A stretch of 64,000 nucleotides of DNA from Corbicula japonica (Eukaryota > Mollusca > Bivalvia > Venerida > Cyrenidae), in assembly GCA_038501625.1 (NCBI GenBank), contig JAZAYU010000012.1, positions 2,976,001 through 3,040,000 on the forward strand, given 5' to 3'. The notes beneath the pieces were generated by a model. That model did no database searches. It was not told the DNA's origin and worked only from the letters and a program-made list of their open reading frames with translations. Positions 13,201 through 23,494 of this stretch are shown one piece after another (position 1 is the stretch's first letter; every line of letters starts with the position of its first letter). A program made the translations under genes and the position numbers.

Positions 13201-15385
13201 AGATGATGATGCTTCAACTTCATACGAGGGCTATAGTTCACTTCTAGAGCTTGAAACCGTGTTAAAAAATTTCAATGTACTGGTAACAGTAAAACCATGA
13301 ACTTTAAATTTTCTTTTTTTTTTCATCTTGCAAACTTGCTTTTCATTGAGACAGGAAAGCATGTCTCCTATAAGCTAATGCGGATGAAAAGCATACAAAA
13401 AAAAGTAAAAATCAAAGAGGCCACTTCAAAATTGTTTGTTTTAAAACTTCTTTATAACTTTGCCCGAGTTTTCAATCGACATGAATAAATGTTCGTAAGT
13501 TGTATCAAATCCGCCTTTAGGTATCAGTCGTGAATAATTTCAAATTGTGTTTTGTTTAGTTTATTGACAAAACATTTTATGTAAAATTGTTTTAGCGATT
13601 AAAGAAATAAAATTTACGAGAAAAATCACAATATAAGTTGTGTTTTTTTTTTTTTCATTTTACTTCTTATTTTCTTTAAGTAAATAGTGTTTAAATGTTA
13701 AATATCTGATGCAACAACTATATTAATATATCAGTTAAAAGTTAAGAAATTTGCCGGTGCTGGTTAAACCTTAATTAATGACAACTTACAGAAATATAGT
13801 TAATAACATTTCACTAATATATCAGCTCAAGCAGTTGCTGATAAACCTAGAAGAATAAAAAATAGCCCGGATGAATCGAAATTATGCAATAAGGGGGGTA
13901 TGAGGGTATTCGGGTCAAGTTCGAATATCTATTTAGATAGTAAATAGCAAATGGACTTTTTTTCTAGGAATTGCTCATCAAGCTCCTCCCTCTTTCTCTC
14001 TCTCTTTCTCTCTCTCCCCTTTCTCTCTCTCTCTCTCCCTCTCTCTCTCTCTCTCCCTCCCTCTCTCTCTCTCTCTCTCGCGCGCGCGCGGCGCGGGCAA
14101 TTATAAACATTTCCAATGTTTTCATATTTACCGTGTTCGATGGCTTTCAAAGTTCCCTACCTTTCTATCTATTTTAAAGATCATTGTTTTTCTGCATAAT
14201 CAGCTATGATATATCAAATTAGACATCCTAATTTTTTGTATTTACGAAATTAAATACACCTATTTTCGAAAAAAAAAATGAAATAAAAGATTACTCGCAA
14301 TGTATTACTTTCTTTATGTGCAACACCCTACATTTTCACAAACATACATGTATTGCATAGTAACAACGTTTCGAAAGATGACATGAGAGACGTTATGCAG
14401 GCTTTTCTTAGCGGAAGTCATGACCAGACAAAGATTGACGAAGAATTTAAGAGAAATCGTGACAAAAAGGCAACTGCTCCAGACACAAGACGCAGTGAGA
14501 TGGTGGAAAAGGGTATGTTTTAAAGAACATATTTATTATCAAACTTATTTATAACTTAAAATTTATAACTTGGTTTCTACAAGTTACATGCAAGAATTCT
14601 CATGTTTAGTTGTCCAAACAATAATATGAACGAGCGTTTGGTGTCACTAATATTATAAAATGTCTTTATTACGAAAGACTTATTACGATTGGTTAAAATC
14701 CATAGTGAAAACTGTTTAACGTATTCGATATTGATATGTAGGTAACTTTGTTATTTCCTGTTATTAATCTAACATAGAACTTTTTATATATGGTTTTGTC
14801 TTATTCCAAAAAGGTGCCGAACGGATTTTCCATGCTGACGAGAGCCTTAGATCAGAACTTCACAGAGATGTACAAAATTACCGTTCAACAGTACAAGAAA
14901 ATGTAAGATAAGGATAAGGAAAGATTTCCGGCAGGGAGTTTTGCTGCTTAACGCTTGATATGACATCTGGGTGTTTGTGATACTTTTTATATAGATGAAA
15001 AGGGAACTTAATTTCAGGTCCGACATACGTTTTTTAAACATTTAAGTTTTTTATCAATATATTTATCAAGGAATATCTGTTAACATATATCAAGAACTAT
15101 TTTAAGTAATTTTAAAGCTGACCTTATAAGCGGAGATACAATATTCAGAATAACTTGTAAGTTTCCTTATTTTTTAATAAGTTGTCAAAATTTGCTTCAT
15201 ATTAGCACGTATGATTAAGCCTTTGTATGTGTGTATTGGGCCCTAAAATCTGTTTTCTTCCCTTTTAGTAGTATAGATTGTGCTGCCGATTTGAGAAGAT
15301 TCAAACAAAGTTCACATGGAACTCATTGTTTAATTCCCAATATTCAATGTTCATTAAACATGAGTTCTGCCGTCTTAATTCCTAG
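7262..15385 (+). CDS. Six-exon gene for an unrecognised charged helical protein
   Basis: Proposed exons are 7262-7382, 8884-9035, 9298-9524, 14361-14512, 14814-14902 and 15272-15385. Phases agree at every junction (1, 0, 2, 1, 0). Donors are GTAAGA, GTGAGT, GTACTT, GTATGT and GTAAGA, and acceptors are pyrimidine-rich or otherwise plausible. The start is the ATG at 7262 (MAMHPNNEVPWD). The predicted product is about 284 residues, highly charged and largely helical (LEEFEEREIKYLNL; ELRDELRQK; KIDEEFKRNRDKK), with a CPEC motif in exon 3. No signal peptide or membrane segment is evident. I recognise no family. Exon 6 is least certain: exon 5 could instead run into an in-frame stop at 14909. Additional exons in the 4.8-kb intron 3, or upstream untranslated exons, are possible. 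Phase agreement over five exons argues strongly that this is a real gene. Confidence 0.6.
9985..11053 (+). mobile_element. CR1/L2-like LINE, 5'-truncated, within intron 3 of the six-exon gene
   Basis: An open stretch from about 10020 to the stop at 10411 reads as the C-terminal tail of a LINE reverse transcriptase: ...NKLIRFVLDLDARSHI, then LNWLPVNKRVDQI, FKIKNGLAPDYM and SLWNSLPAELSN. This pattern (L.WLPV..R, hyd-Y.YK..nG.AP.Y, WN.LP..l) is common to CR1, L2 and Crack-type elements. The 3' end is marked by AATAAATCTATCTATCTATT at about 11034-11053, a TCTA microsatellite tail. The catalytic RT domain is missing. Sense orientation in the host intron could supply a cryptic polyadenylation site. 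Confidence 0.8.
11054..13980. other. Intron sequence without recognised genes
   Basis: AT-rich DNA inside the third intron of the six-exon gene. A 20-bp direct repeat AGCACCTTGAGTTAAATCAC occurs twice about 32 bp apart near 11790-11840. Around 13197-13282 a stretch flanked by a good acceptor (TTTTCCAG) and GTAACA could be a cassette exon, but its phase does not fit the neighbouring exons. Nothing else stands out. Confidence 0.45.
13983..14096. repeat. CT dinucleotide tract running into CG repeat
   Basis: About 98 bases of nearly pure pyrimidine (CT with occasional CCCT and TTTC interruptions) at 13983-14080 are followed directly by CGCGCGCGCGGCGCGGG. Open frames on both strands here are translations of the repeat and not genes. 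It lies about 270 bases upstream of exon 4 of the six-exon gene. Confidence 0.95.
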
Positions 15386-15456
15386 CAAATTTAACATTGG
15401 TGAGAAGATCTATGTTTCGTCTATTTCAAAGAAATGTGGGGTATGGCTTAATTGTA

Positions 15457-15462
15457 AATAAA
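15457..15462 (+). promoter_or_regulatory. Candidate polyadenylation signal of the six-exon gene
   Basis: AATAAA lies about 70 bases after the proposed stop at 15383-15385, the usual distance for a short 3' UTR. It supports, but does not prove, that exon 6 is terminal. Confidence 0.45.
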
Positions 15463-15724
15463 CACAATAGCTGACCGACAAATTCCTATTTTAAGCGCGG
15501 AATCACAAATTCGGTGCGATAAATTTTGGTTCACTGAAAATCTAGGTGAAAATAGGAATTAAATTTAGGGTTGAAGGAGAGTAATGGGTCTTGTTGATAA
15601 TAATGTAGATAAGTGATGTAACGATTATCGATTAAAATCGCTTAATCGGCTATAAATGCCATTCGATTTGATAATCGAATTCATTCCCTCATAATCGATT
15701 TATATTGATTTACCACTGTCTGTA

Positions 15725-17600
15725 ACAGAACACAGTGTTATTCACATTTTCTGTGATTTATGCATTAATTAGTGCGATCGCGTTAATGTCATTGGTGCCG
15801 TTTTTAGTGCACAAAAATATGATCTTTCCCACGGTTCCTAGCCGTAGTATTGTTAGTGTAACTTGAAAAGTACAAAAGGGCGAAGACCAGACTGTCGCCG
15901 AAGTCACAGTCTCCCTTGTTTTGTGGCCATTTGAAATGGCTTGGTACCCATATGCTATTTGTAAGTGCTGAGGTGAGCGAGGCCACTGATTAATAATGCG
16001 CAGTGGGTGCGCCGAGCGATTTCTTTGTCACCCATGTCTTCCACCATTAAAAACATGTGGCTTTTCTTTAAAAACATTAGTTTTGTCAAGATATAAATTT
16101 AGGTCGTTTTAATAATTGAATATTTGTTCGCCGTGTTGTACAAAGATTATGTGTTCTGTATAAAGACACTATTGAAAATTGCCAAATATTTCGTATGTAG
16201 CATCTTTAAAATTAACATTAAAGAAATATGAACTTTTCTATATTGTCACTGACAAAATTATATCTAATAAACATGGAATTTGTTTTTATAATGAGTATTT
16301 ATTTTCAGTAATAGCTGGTAATCGATATGGTACCACAAGAAATTTGATCATTGCCTTCTGTATACGTTTTACCGTTGTTGAAAGTTAAACGCGGGTTTAG
16401 GTTTCCTCTTCTAAATATAGAATTTTTCCTTTCCTCATAAACATTATGTTTTGTTTTTAAAGTTCAATAAACTTTAAGTGCGCTAAATAACAATTCTTTT
16501 TGTTCGTTATCGATATTGTGAACAATGGCAGGAGTTGCGTGATTGGATGCTATGGCTTCTGTATTTTCTAAAAATCAGGAGAACAAAAAAATCAGGAATA
16601 TAAAAAATTAATAATGACGATTTCTAAACAATGCTTCTAAATTGTCTGTTATAACATTCAATGATGGAAACCAAAACAATTACTTCTTCAATTTGTGTGA
16701 TGAACTGAACCCAAAAAGAAACAGTTACTTACTAATGAGCATATTATGTGACAGTAATGTGAACATGTGTGCTGCCATGGCAGAGGTTATAAGTATTACG
16801 AAGTATTAAAAATTTGGTTGATGAAAACAAACGCAAATCTTGATCGAAAAGCAGAAATCACACGAATGACTCACACAAAAAGGATATAACGTTTGCATTT
16901 GAACTTTGGAATTGCTGTTTCGAACGACCAGAAAAATGCGTAAGCACGCACTTATCTTAAATACTTTAAGGCCATTTGTAAAAAATGATGGTTTTAAAAA
17001 TAAAACAAGAACATGTTTTAACCTTGTAACGGATAAGAGACTTGATTGAAGTCTTTTGGATATTTATCACTTTATTACTATTGTCTTCAGTATTGTGTAT
17101 AGATCTAAATGCATCTAATTTGCATCTAAGTAAAATTAAACAAAATTTAATTGTGCTTATCTTTTGAATTGTGGATTAATTTCAATATTTTATTCAGAAT
17201 AGTGGTAATATTGATATGGTTTAATTTTCATTTTGAAAATAACACAACTGTCTTAGAAAAACTTCTTCTCAGTGAAAATAACTCAACTTTCTTCTAAGTG
17301 TTTGCACTAAAACGTGCCTGTTTGCATCCCTTTAATATATCTAGCGTTTGCCTCACATATTTCTCAGACTTGGTTGCAGGCAATTTCCAAATGTTTTCTA
17401 ATAACAAACTTATTGAACTGTTCAACGAGAAGTTGTATTGTATGATGTATGGACGCGCCAGACTGATCGGCCATGGTTGCAGCGAGATGCAAAAATATAT
17501 TTTGACCGGAAAGAAAGAAAATAAAAATATCTCTTTACACGCCCTGAAATGATTGCTTTAAAATCTCAATCTCTTCTTACGAATTCGTATGTGGACTGTG
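15725..17600 (+). repeat. Large dispersed repeat, copy 1 (about 1.9 kb)
   Basis: From GAACACAGTGTTATTCACAT onward this stretch is closely similar, with small indels, to 53950-55925. Shared landmarks are GGGCGAAGAC near the left end, CATTTGAAATGGCTTGGTAC, GTTGTACAAAGATTATGTG, GGCAGGAGTTGCGTGATTGG and CTCAGACTTGGTTGCAGGCA. Copy 1 contains about 100 bases near 15750-15855 that copy 2 lacks. No coherent ORF is conserved, so the short open frames here are not genes. A distant third relative lies at 59548-59990. The class is unknown: no terminal repeats were found. Confidence 0.75.
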
Positions 17601-17744
17601 AACTTGAACAAAATCTCCTTATTCGATCAATGTCCATAGATTTTTTTATAAGACTGAAACGTCTTTATGACTGGTCACACTATGTTGACTTGCTTCTTTT
17701 CGCACTCCAATCATATGAAATAGGCCTAAATAATTAACAAGAAA

Positions 17745-18590
17745 AAATTTGATGCAAGGCATCAAGTCGGCGGGAGAAGGATTTCCATGTTATTACAGCA
17801 CTCGTAATCACACTTCTCTGACGAAACCTGAACGATTGAGACTATTACGTTCTAATTGAGACTATTATGTTCTACAACAACAAAAAACGGAACATATGTA
17901 TGTGAAACAGTCAACATCCCTGACCGATAGTACGGGCTTCTGTTGTTTTAAGAAATCGTCACATGAAAAAAATCAAAGCACTGAAAGTGCTGCAAACCAG
18001 CGTAGTGTAAACATAATCAAAATAAAACAAAAACATAATGTTCAAGGTAAGAGGAATTCCAATATTATTCCAGTTTTAAAGATTTATTAAATCTTAACAG
18101 AATAAAGGAATGAAGAAACTCCTATGGAAGACATGTTATATGCTTGCAAAGATGTGGGTTGAATAACATATAGATATGTAATATTAGTTAAATTGCATGA
18201 AAATTTTCATGTAAATAAAAAACAACAACAACAACAAAAAGAATCTGTGTTTGGACAACACATATGCGGTAGCGAAGTTTGTCATGATACAAATTTAAAA
18301 TGATAGCACAATGTTAAAACAGCAAAAAATCACAAGTTCGTTCTAAATCATGGAAAAAAACTTTCTGGTGCCAGAACCTGTGCATAAAAAGAATTTTACC
18401 TAAAAATCAATTAATGTAACATATAATCTAAAATTATAAAGTACAGAGTATTCATGACAAAATTGGGAAAGTTTTATAAACTACAGATTATTCATGACAA
18501 AATTGGGAAAGTTACAGAATTTAATGTGATAAATGCCTAGGCATTTAGTACAAATACTGACGATGCAAGTATTGGGAGGGTGGGCATTTA
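17745..18590. other. Intergenic, fragments of dispersed repeats only
   Basis: No gene is seen. Phrases here (CATCAAGTCGGCGGGAGAA near 17760 and AAATCAAAGCACTGAAAG near 17967) recur in diverged form near 44400 and 44080, suggesting remnants of another dispersed repeat. A duplicated ATTCATGACAAAATTGGGAA occurs twice near 18450 and 18490. Confidence 0.4.
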
Positions 18591-18599
18591 TTAGAGACA

Positions 18600-19430
18600 C
18601 ATGATTGAAATTGAGAAATATCCAACTTTCTGATACAGATAAACCATTTTTCTAAGTACAAAATGGGGAGATAACCCCAGAAATAAGGTAGCTGGAGTTA
18701 TGTAACTTGTCAGAGTCATGACCTGTGCACTGTTAAGTAAGTGTGTTAAATTCATTTTACTGTTCTTTGCAGAAAATGAGAAATATCCAACTTGCAAAAA
18801 CAGGTTAAACATTTATCTCTTAGTATAAAATGGGGAGATAACACTGAGAATAAGATAGCCAGAGTTATGTGACTTGTAAGCGTCATAACCTATTCATTGT
18901 GAAGTGAGTGTAAGAACTTTTATGCCAATGCCCGATGCCCTTAGTAGAAATTGAGAAATATCCAACTTGCCGAAACGGGTTAACCATTTATTTCCAAGAA
19001 CAAAATGGGGAGATAATCCCAGAAAAAATGTACATAGAGTTATGTTTCTTGTAAGGGTCATGATCTGTGCACAGCAAAGTAAATGTGTAAACTTTCATGC
19101 AAATGCTCTTTGTAGAAACTAAGTAAATATCTAACTTGCCAAAACAGGTTAACCATTTATCTCCAAGTAAAAAATGGGGAGATAAAACCAGAAACTATTA
19201 AGATAGCCAGAGTAATGTAATTTGTAAGGGTCAAGATCTGTGCATTCTTAAGGAAGTGTGTTTACTTTTTATGCCAATTCTATGTGAGGAAAATGAGAAA
19301 TATCCAACTTGCCCAAAACAGTATAAATATTTATCTAAGTACAAAAAGGGGAGATAATCCCAGAAAAAAAGGAAGAGTTATGGAACTTGTCAGGGTCATG
19401 ACCTGATGGTTCAATCACTAGATGCTGGGG
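18600..19430 (+). repeat. Tandem array of five units of about 170 bp
   Basis: The phrase GAGAAATATCCAACTT and variants recur near 18612, 18777, 18951, 19121 and 19294, at spacings of 165-174 bp. Each is followed by AACCATTTATCT..AAGTA, AAATGGGGAGATAA and GTTATG..ACTTGTAAGGGTCATGA. The copies have diverged, so the array is old. Unit length and the GGGTCATGACCTGTGCA phrase suit the core repeats of bivalve pearl/Helitron-like elements. No terminal hairpin was located with certainty. Confidence 0.75.
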
Positions 19431-19439
19431 GCATAAAAA

Positions 19440-20590
19440 CAACAATAACTCAGATAGAACAATAATTGAAAATTATCCAATTCAATAGTTGCTAGAAATG
19501 GGAATATTCAGACCACCCAAAATAAAACTGGTAAAAATATTAACACAAAAGTCATTTATGGAGAACTATTTAAATAAATAAGAAAGGGAACATTAAAAGC
19601 AATTGAACAGGACAAGTACAAAAACATTACAAAATACATTGCCTTGCCCTGGGTGTATGCAACTCAATATTTACACAAGTACCAATTTTGATTCATTCCA
19701 AACAATGGAGTGCAGGTCAGGTTGCTTAACAGTAGTTGAACTTGATGATGATAATTTTATATTCATGCTTTATAGCAATACATCACAACTTAAAGCAATG
19801 CCAATGGCCTTATAAATTTCATTTAGTAAATGAAAGAGGCATAACAATTTTTGTGTTAGTCATATAGTATGGAAATTGTTGGAGTAGCAAAATTGTATTT
19901 ATTTCTTATATTATTATATCTTATTTCTTTTCCTTGTATTTCTCTTGATTATTTCCACTTTCAAAGTGAATACACAGGGACCCCGCAGCGTTAAAGGCTG
20001 TTTGATCTTGGTTTCATGTATAACAAAGTGTCCGAGGGAACCAGCATTATGTTAATGTAATCATATTTTAAGGAAGTGTCCAACCTTATAAATAAGATAG
20101 AGGGGCTCTTTATATTTATTTCATTAGCTAGAGCCTCTAACAAACACCCTTTCCCCACTGAATTGTTCAAAATTACTTAAAGTTTCATAGTTAAACATTG
20201 AGACATAAATTTTCGTTTACGGAGAATATACCCATTACCGACAATTTTGTGACTTTTGGTTTACTCCTACCTTGTTTAAATGTTAGTGGTTTCTAAACGC
20301 ATGAATTGAATTTAATTATTTTCCATACAAAGAAGTGAAAATGATGTCTCATATTTCAAGTTTACAGAGTATATCCTGAATCCTTGCTGAGAAATTTCAA
20401 AAATATGATCGCTGTAGTTAGAACATTGGTTAAGTGTATGGCAATAAAGCTAAAGAAATATGTACAGTTCTGTCTTAAAGTGTCTCTGAAACAACTGAAC
20501 ATATTTTGCTTACGTTTTTAAAATGCATAATTATTTACGACATGCGGTAAAGCCTTATTTGTTTTAATTACATATAATAAATGTGTAAGT
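19440..20590. other. Intergenic, nothing recognised
   Basis: AT-rich DNA with no supported exon, RNA gene or repeat boundary. A short open frame near 19603-19815 has no flanking features that would make it a gene. Confidence 0.4.
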
Positions 20591-20593
20591 GGA

Positions 20594-20860
20594 ACAAGTC
20601 AAGTCAAGTCAAGTCAAATTTTTATTGGCATTAAACAAATACATGTTCAGAGCCAAACAACATTTCATATTGGCGGCATATAAAGTATAAAAGAAAAGAA
20701 AACACAAGAAAAGTATGATATAAGAGGCATGGTATAATCAGTATATGTAGTAAACAAAAGTATAATATAAGTGGTTCGTGTAATTAATAAAGTGCGCTAC
20801 AAAAACTATTAACATGCATATCAAAATAAGCCATTATCATCTCTTTTTTCCATTGCTAAA
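20594..20860 (-). mobile_element. LINE 3' end on the minus strand with GACTT tail
   Basis: The plus strand reads AAGTCAAGTCAAGTCAAGTC then AAATTTTTATTGGCAT. Reverse complemented, this is a 3' UTR ending in AATAAAAATTTGACTTGACT, the pentameric tail typical of CR1/L2-type LINEs. The body to the right has no ORF. The right limit is approximate. Confidence 0.5.
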
Positions 20861-21304
20861 AAAATAAATTTACCAAGGTTATTTAACAGTTAATTCCGAA
20901 TACGTGATCTTCGATATTTTTTCGGTTGTTAAAAGATAACGTATAACGGATTAATTATTTTTCGCCAGTTTAACGTCATGCCCACTTCCTATTTAGATGC
21001 GAATATTTAAATTAAAAATCGTAGGTTATCGTATTTAGCTTCCTCTAGTTTGAATGTTTCTAACTTTAAAGTAAAATTCTAGCACTTGTTTGAACCATAC
21101 GAGAACATGAAATAATTGTTCTGAATTTTGAAAATTTTGAATCATTGACAAAATGAGGTTTCTTAATTATTTGTACGTAAAAATCGTCATACTATTGATA
21201 AAGAATTCGAATAATTGCTTTTAAAATCAAACTCGTTTGCTGACACATCCGGTAATATTAGACGCTGATATGTATGGCGCACCAAAAAGCTCTAAAGTAA
21301 AAAG

Positions 21305-21551
21305 GAGGTTCACCTATATATCAAATTATCGGTGCACCTGTAAATTTATGCGTTGGACGTGTAAATTTATGCGACGGACATATACAATTACAGGTGCACC
21401 TATAAAAAACTGGTGCACCTCAATTTCAAATAGCGGTGGACCTACAAAAATATACGTCCGTCGTATAAATTTTATGCGCCCAAATTTATGCGTTGGACGT
21501 GTAAATTTACGCGACGGACGTATAAAATTACAGGTGCACCTCCATTTCAAA
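21305..21551. repeat. Composite element built on AGGTGCACCT and GACGGACG motifs
   Basis: Two direct copies of about 60 bp (21340-21399 and 21483-21541) share AAATTTATGCGTTGGACGTG, the GCGACGGAC motif and ACAGGTGCACCT. Between them an inverted segment reads TACGTCCGTCGTATAAATTT. The self-complementary AGGTGCACCT occurs repeatedly. Open frames on both strands are by-products of the repeat. A diverged relative lies at 29339-29480, upstream of the B-box/IRG gene. Confidence 0.65.
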
Positions 21552-21674
21552 TACTTTAAACGGGAGGCGGAGTTTCTAAGCAAGATTAATTGAACCGATC
21601 TCTATTGGTCCGTTGAATGCTTTTCTTCCCTTCTTTGGGATTTAAATATGGCATGCCGTTTTCGATATCAATAA

Positions 21675-23488
21675 TATGGAAACGCATAGGGTCCCCCTTG
21701 ATAATTTAGATCGCGATTTTTTTACGCGCGATAACACCTTAATATCACGTATATTGTGACTTTTTTCTCTTGAAAATCCCAAAACATATTTGTATGATTT
21801 GAAAAATTGTGCACAAAGAGCTGATATATTTCCATGTCTTTCGCGAAATTAATTCAGCCATTTCAAAACTTTCTGGAAAAGAACAATATTTTATGTTGTA
21901 TAACGTCAAATTTACAGTATATTAAATCAATGACTAGATGATTTGACTCAAAATTGTTTTTATTCCCCTGCCTGTTTATCGGAAGGGGATGGGGTTGGAT
22001 GACTCTAGGTTTGCTCTTCGTCCGTCCGTCCTTCCGTCCGTCATTCTGTCCGTTCATTTTCCTTGTCCGAACCATTTTCAGTCATGACTTTATTCGCGGA
22101 TTTTAAAATAACTTACTACATATGTTCCCTTTGGTGAGAGGGAGTGTCGCGTGTATGAACCATGATCATACTTTTAAAGGCCATGGCACAAAAGGACTTT
22201 CAAATTCAAAATTTTAACAAAAATCCTTTCCTGACCATTTTTCAGTCATTTATACGGGAATTTTAGATTGCCTTGCCACAAATGTTCTACTTCGCGAGAC
22301 GGAGTGAACCATGACCATACCATCAAATGTCATGGTCACATATAGATTTCAGTTCAGAGATAATATTGAAAAGCAGAATCAATATATCACCCTGAAATTG
22401 ATTGGTGAACAAGCTAATCATGGGATGGTAGAATGTCAGATCATTGTAACAAGATTACTTCCCCTGAAATTAGTATATAATCACATGTTTTCTATGTAAT
22501 GATAAGAAATTGACAGGCTGAGTAAAACATTATCCAAGGGTGGGGATGGTAGGGTGTGGGTACCTGACTGACAAAAATATTCTTCAGGTTTGGGGCAGGT
22601 AGTGGGACCAATGTCTACCCTGCTCTGCCCTGACCCCATGTCCCCCACCTCCACATTTTTAAATTTTTATTTTCCATTTCGTGATAATTTTTACACTCAA
22701 ACTGAAATTTTTTTCAGGGTGGGGTTTCACATTTCCCTACCAAAAAGTACATTATTTTAACTCTAGAGTCAAATAGGAAGCCATTTCTTTAGGGTTGAGT
22801 GGTTCTCGGTGGTGGGGGGGTAATGCCCCCCCCCCCCCCCCCGACTCAGCCAGAAAACTTAAGGCACGGAAAGGGTTGTAAGGGGCATCTGTTAAATGAA
22901 AAAAGTGCTGATGCGCGAGATAAAAATAGTTCAGTGGTGGGAGAGGTTAGGGCGTGGATACCTGGATGACAAACATTTCCTCAGAAATATTTGTTGCTGG
23001 TAGCTACAAGTACACCATCACTGTAAAAAATACCTTCCATCATTTATTTTTTTTACTTTTTTTTATTTCTTCACGGGATAGTTGTAAATATTATACTCCC
23101 GACCAAAATAATTTTCTTTAAGTTGACTGTTTCATTTTTTCTTCTTGTTTCAATTATCGATCAGCTACTATGCTTTTTTTAAAACTCTCTATTGGCTGTC
23201 CCAACATTCTAAATAATAGAGCTACATGTAGCCGGCATTTCACCACGTTTATAGAGCATGTTCATGATGATGTAATATTGAAAGAAGTTTTGCGCGAAAA
23301 ATATTGCGTAAAACACAAAATTTCGCCAAATATATACATGTTCTCTTGTTAAATATCTGTGTTTACCCAATAAAATATTGCAGATAAACGGAAAAAATAT
23401 CCCGTGAACTCTTTAAAAATAAGGCTTCTTGACGTTTAAACAATTATCGCGATCTAGATTATCAGGGGGGACCCTATGCGTTTCCATA
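21675..23488. mobile_element. Non-autonomous DNA transposon with 43-bp inverted ends and 6-bp target duplication
   Basis: The left end 21675-21717 starts TATGGAAACGCATAGGG and the right end 23446-23488 is its near-perfect reverse complement over about 43 bp (GGGTCCCCC, GATAAT, TAGATCGCGAT shared). CAATAA lies immediately outside both ends (21669-21674 and 23489-23494), a clear 6-bp target site duplication. The 1,814-bp interior has no transposase. It carries two tandem units near 22060-22390, G/C homopolymers near 22812-22842 and AT-rich DNA. A 6-bp duplication with TATGG ends does not fit hAT, piggyBac or Mariner; I leave the superfamily open. Confidence 0.85.
22010..22390 (+). repeat. Two tandem units inside the TIR transposon
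   Basis: A GTCCGTCC-type microsatellite near 22018-22050 is followed by two related units of about 158 bp. Shared features are ACCATTTTTCAGTCAT, a CGCG/ACGGG-ATTTTA phrase, ACAAATGTTC..CTT, GAGACGGAGTG and GAACCATGACCATAC. They resemble the pearl-type cores elsewhere in the window, which suggests that one element inserted into another or that the TIR element captured the array. Confidence 0.55.
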
Positions 23489-23494
23489 CAATAA

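Noticed and set aside
13197..13282. Candidate cassette exon DDASTSYEGYSSLLELETVL-type reading
   Set aside because: The acceptor and donor look plausible, but the phase does not match exons 3 and 4 and an in-frame stop follows the most likely acceptor.
13929..14177. Arg/Glu-rich and Leu/Ser-rich frames over the CT repeat
   Set aside because: Pure microsatellite translation.
17298..17737. Open frames with a similar counterpart at 55364-55595, suggesting a conserved protein
   Set aside because: The shared frame is broken differently in the two copies and the similarity extends well outside it, so the conservation is that of a repeat.
21237..21593. A 118-codon plus frame and an 85-codon minus frame
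   Set aside because: Both are by-products of the composite GGTGCACC/GACGGACG repeat, which reads open in both directions.
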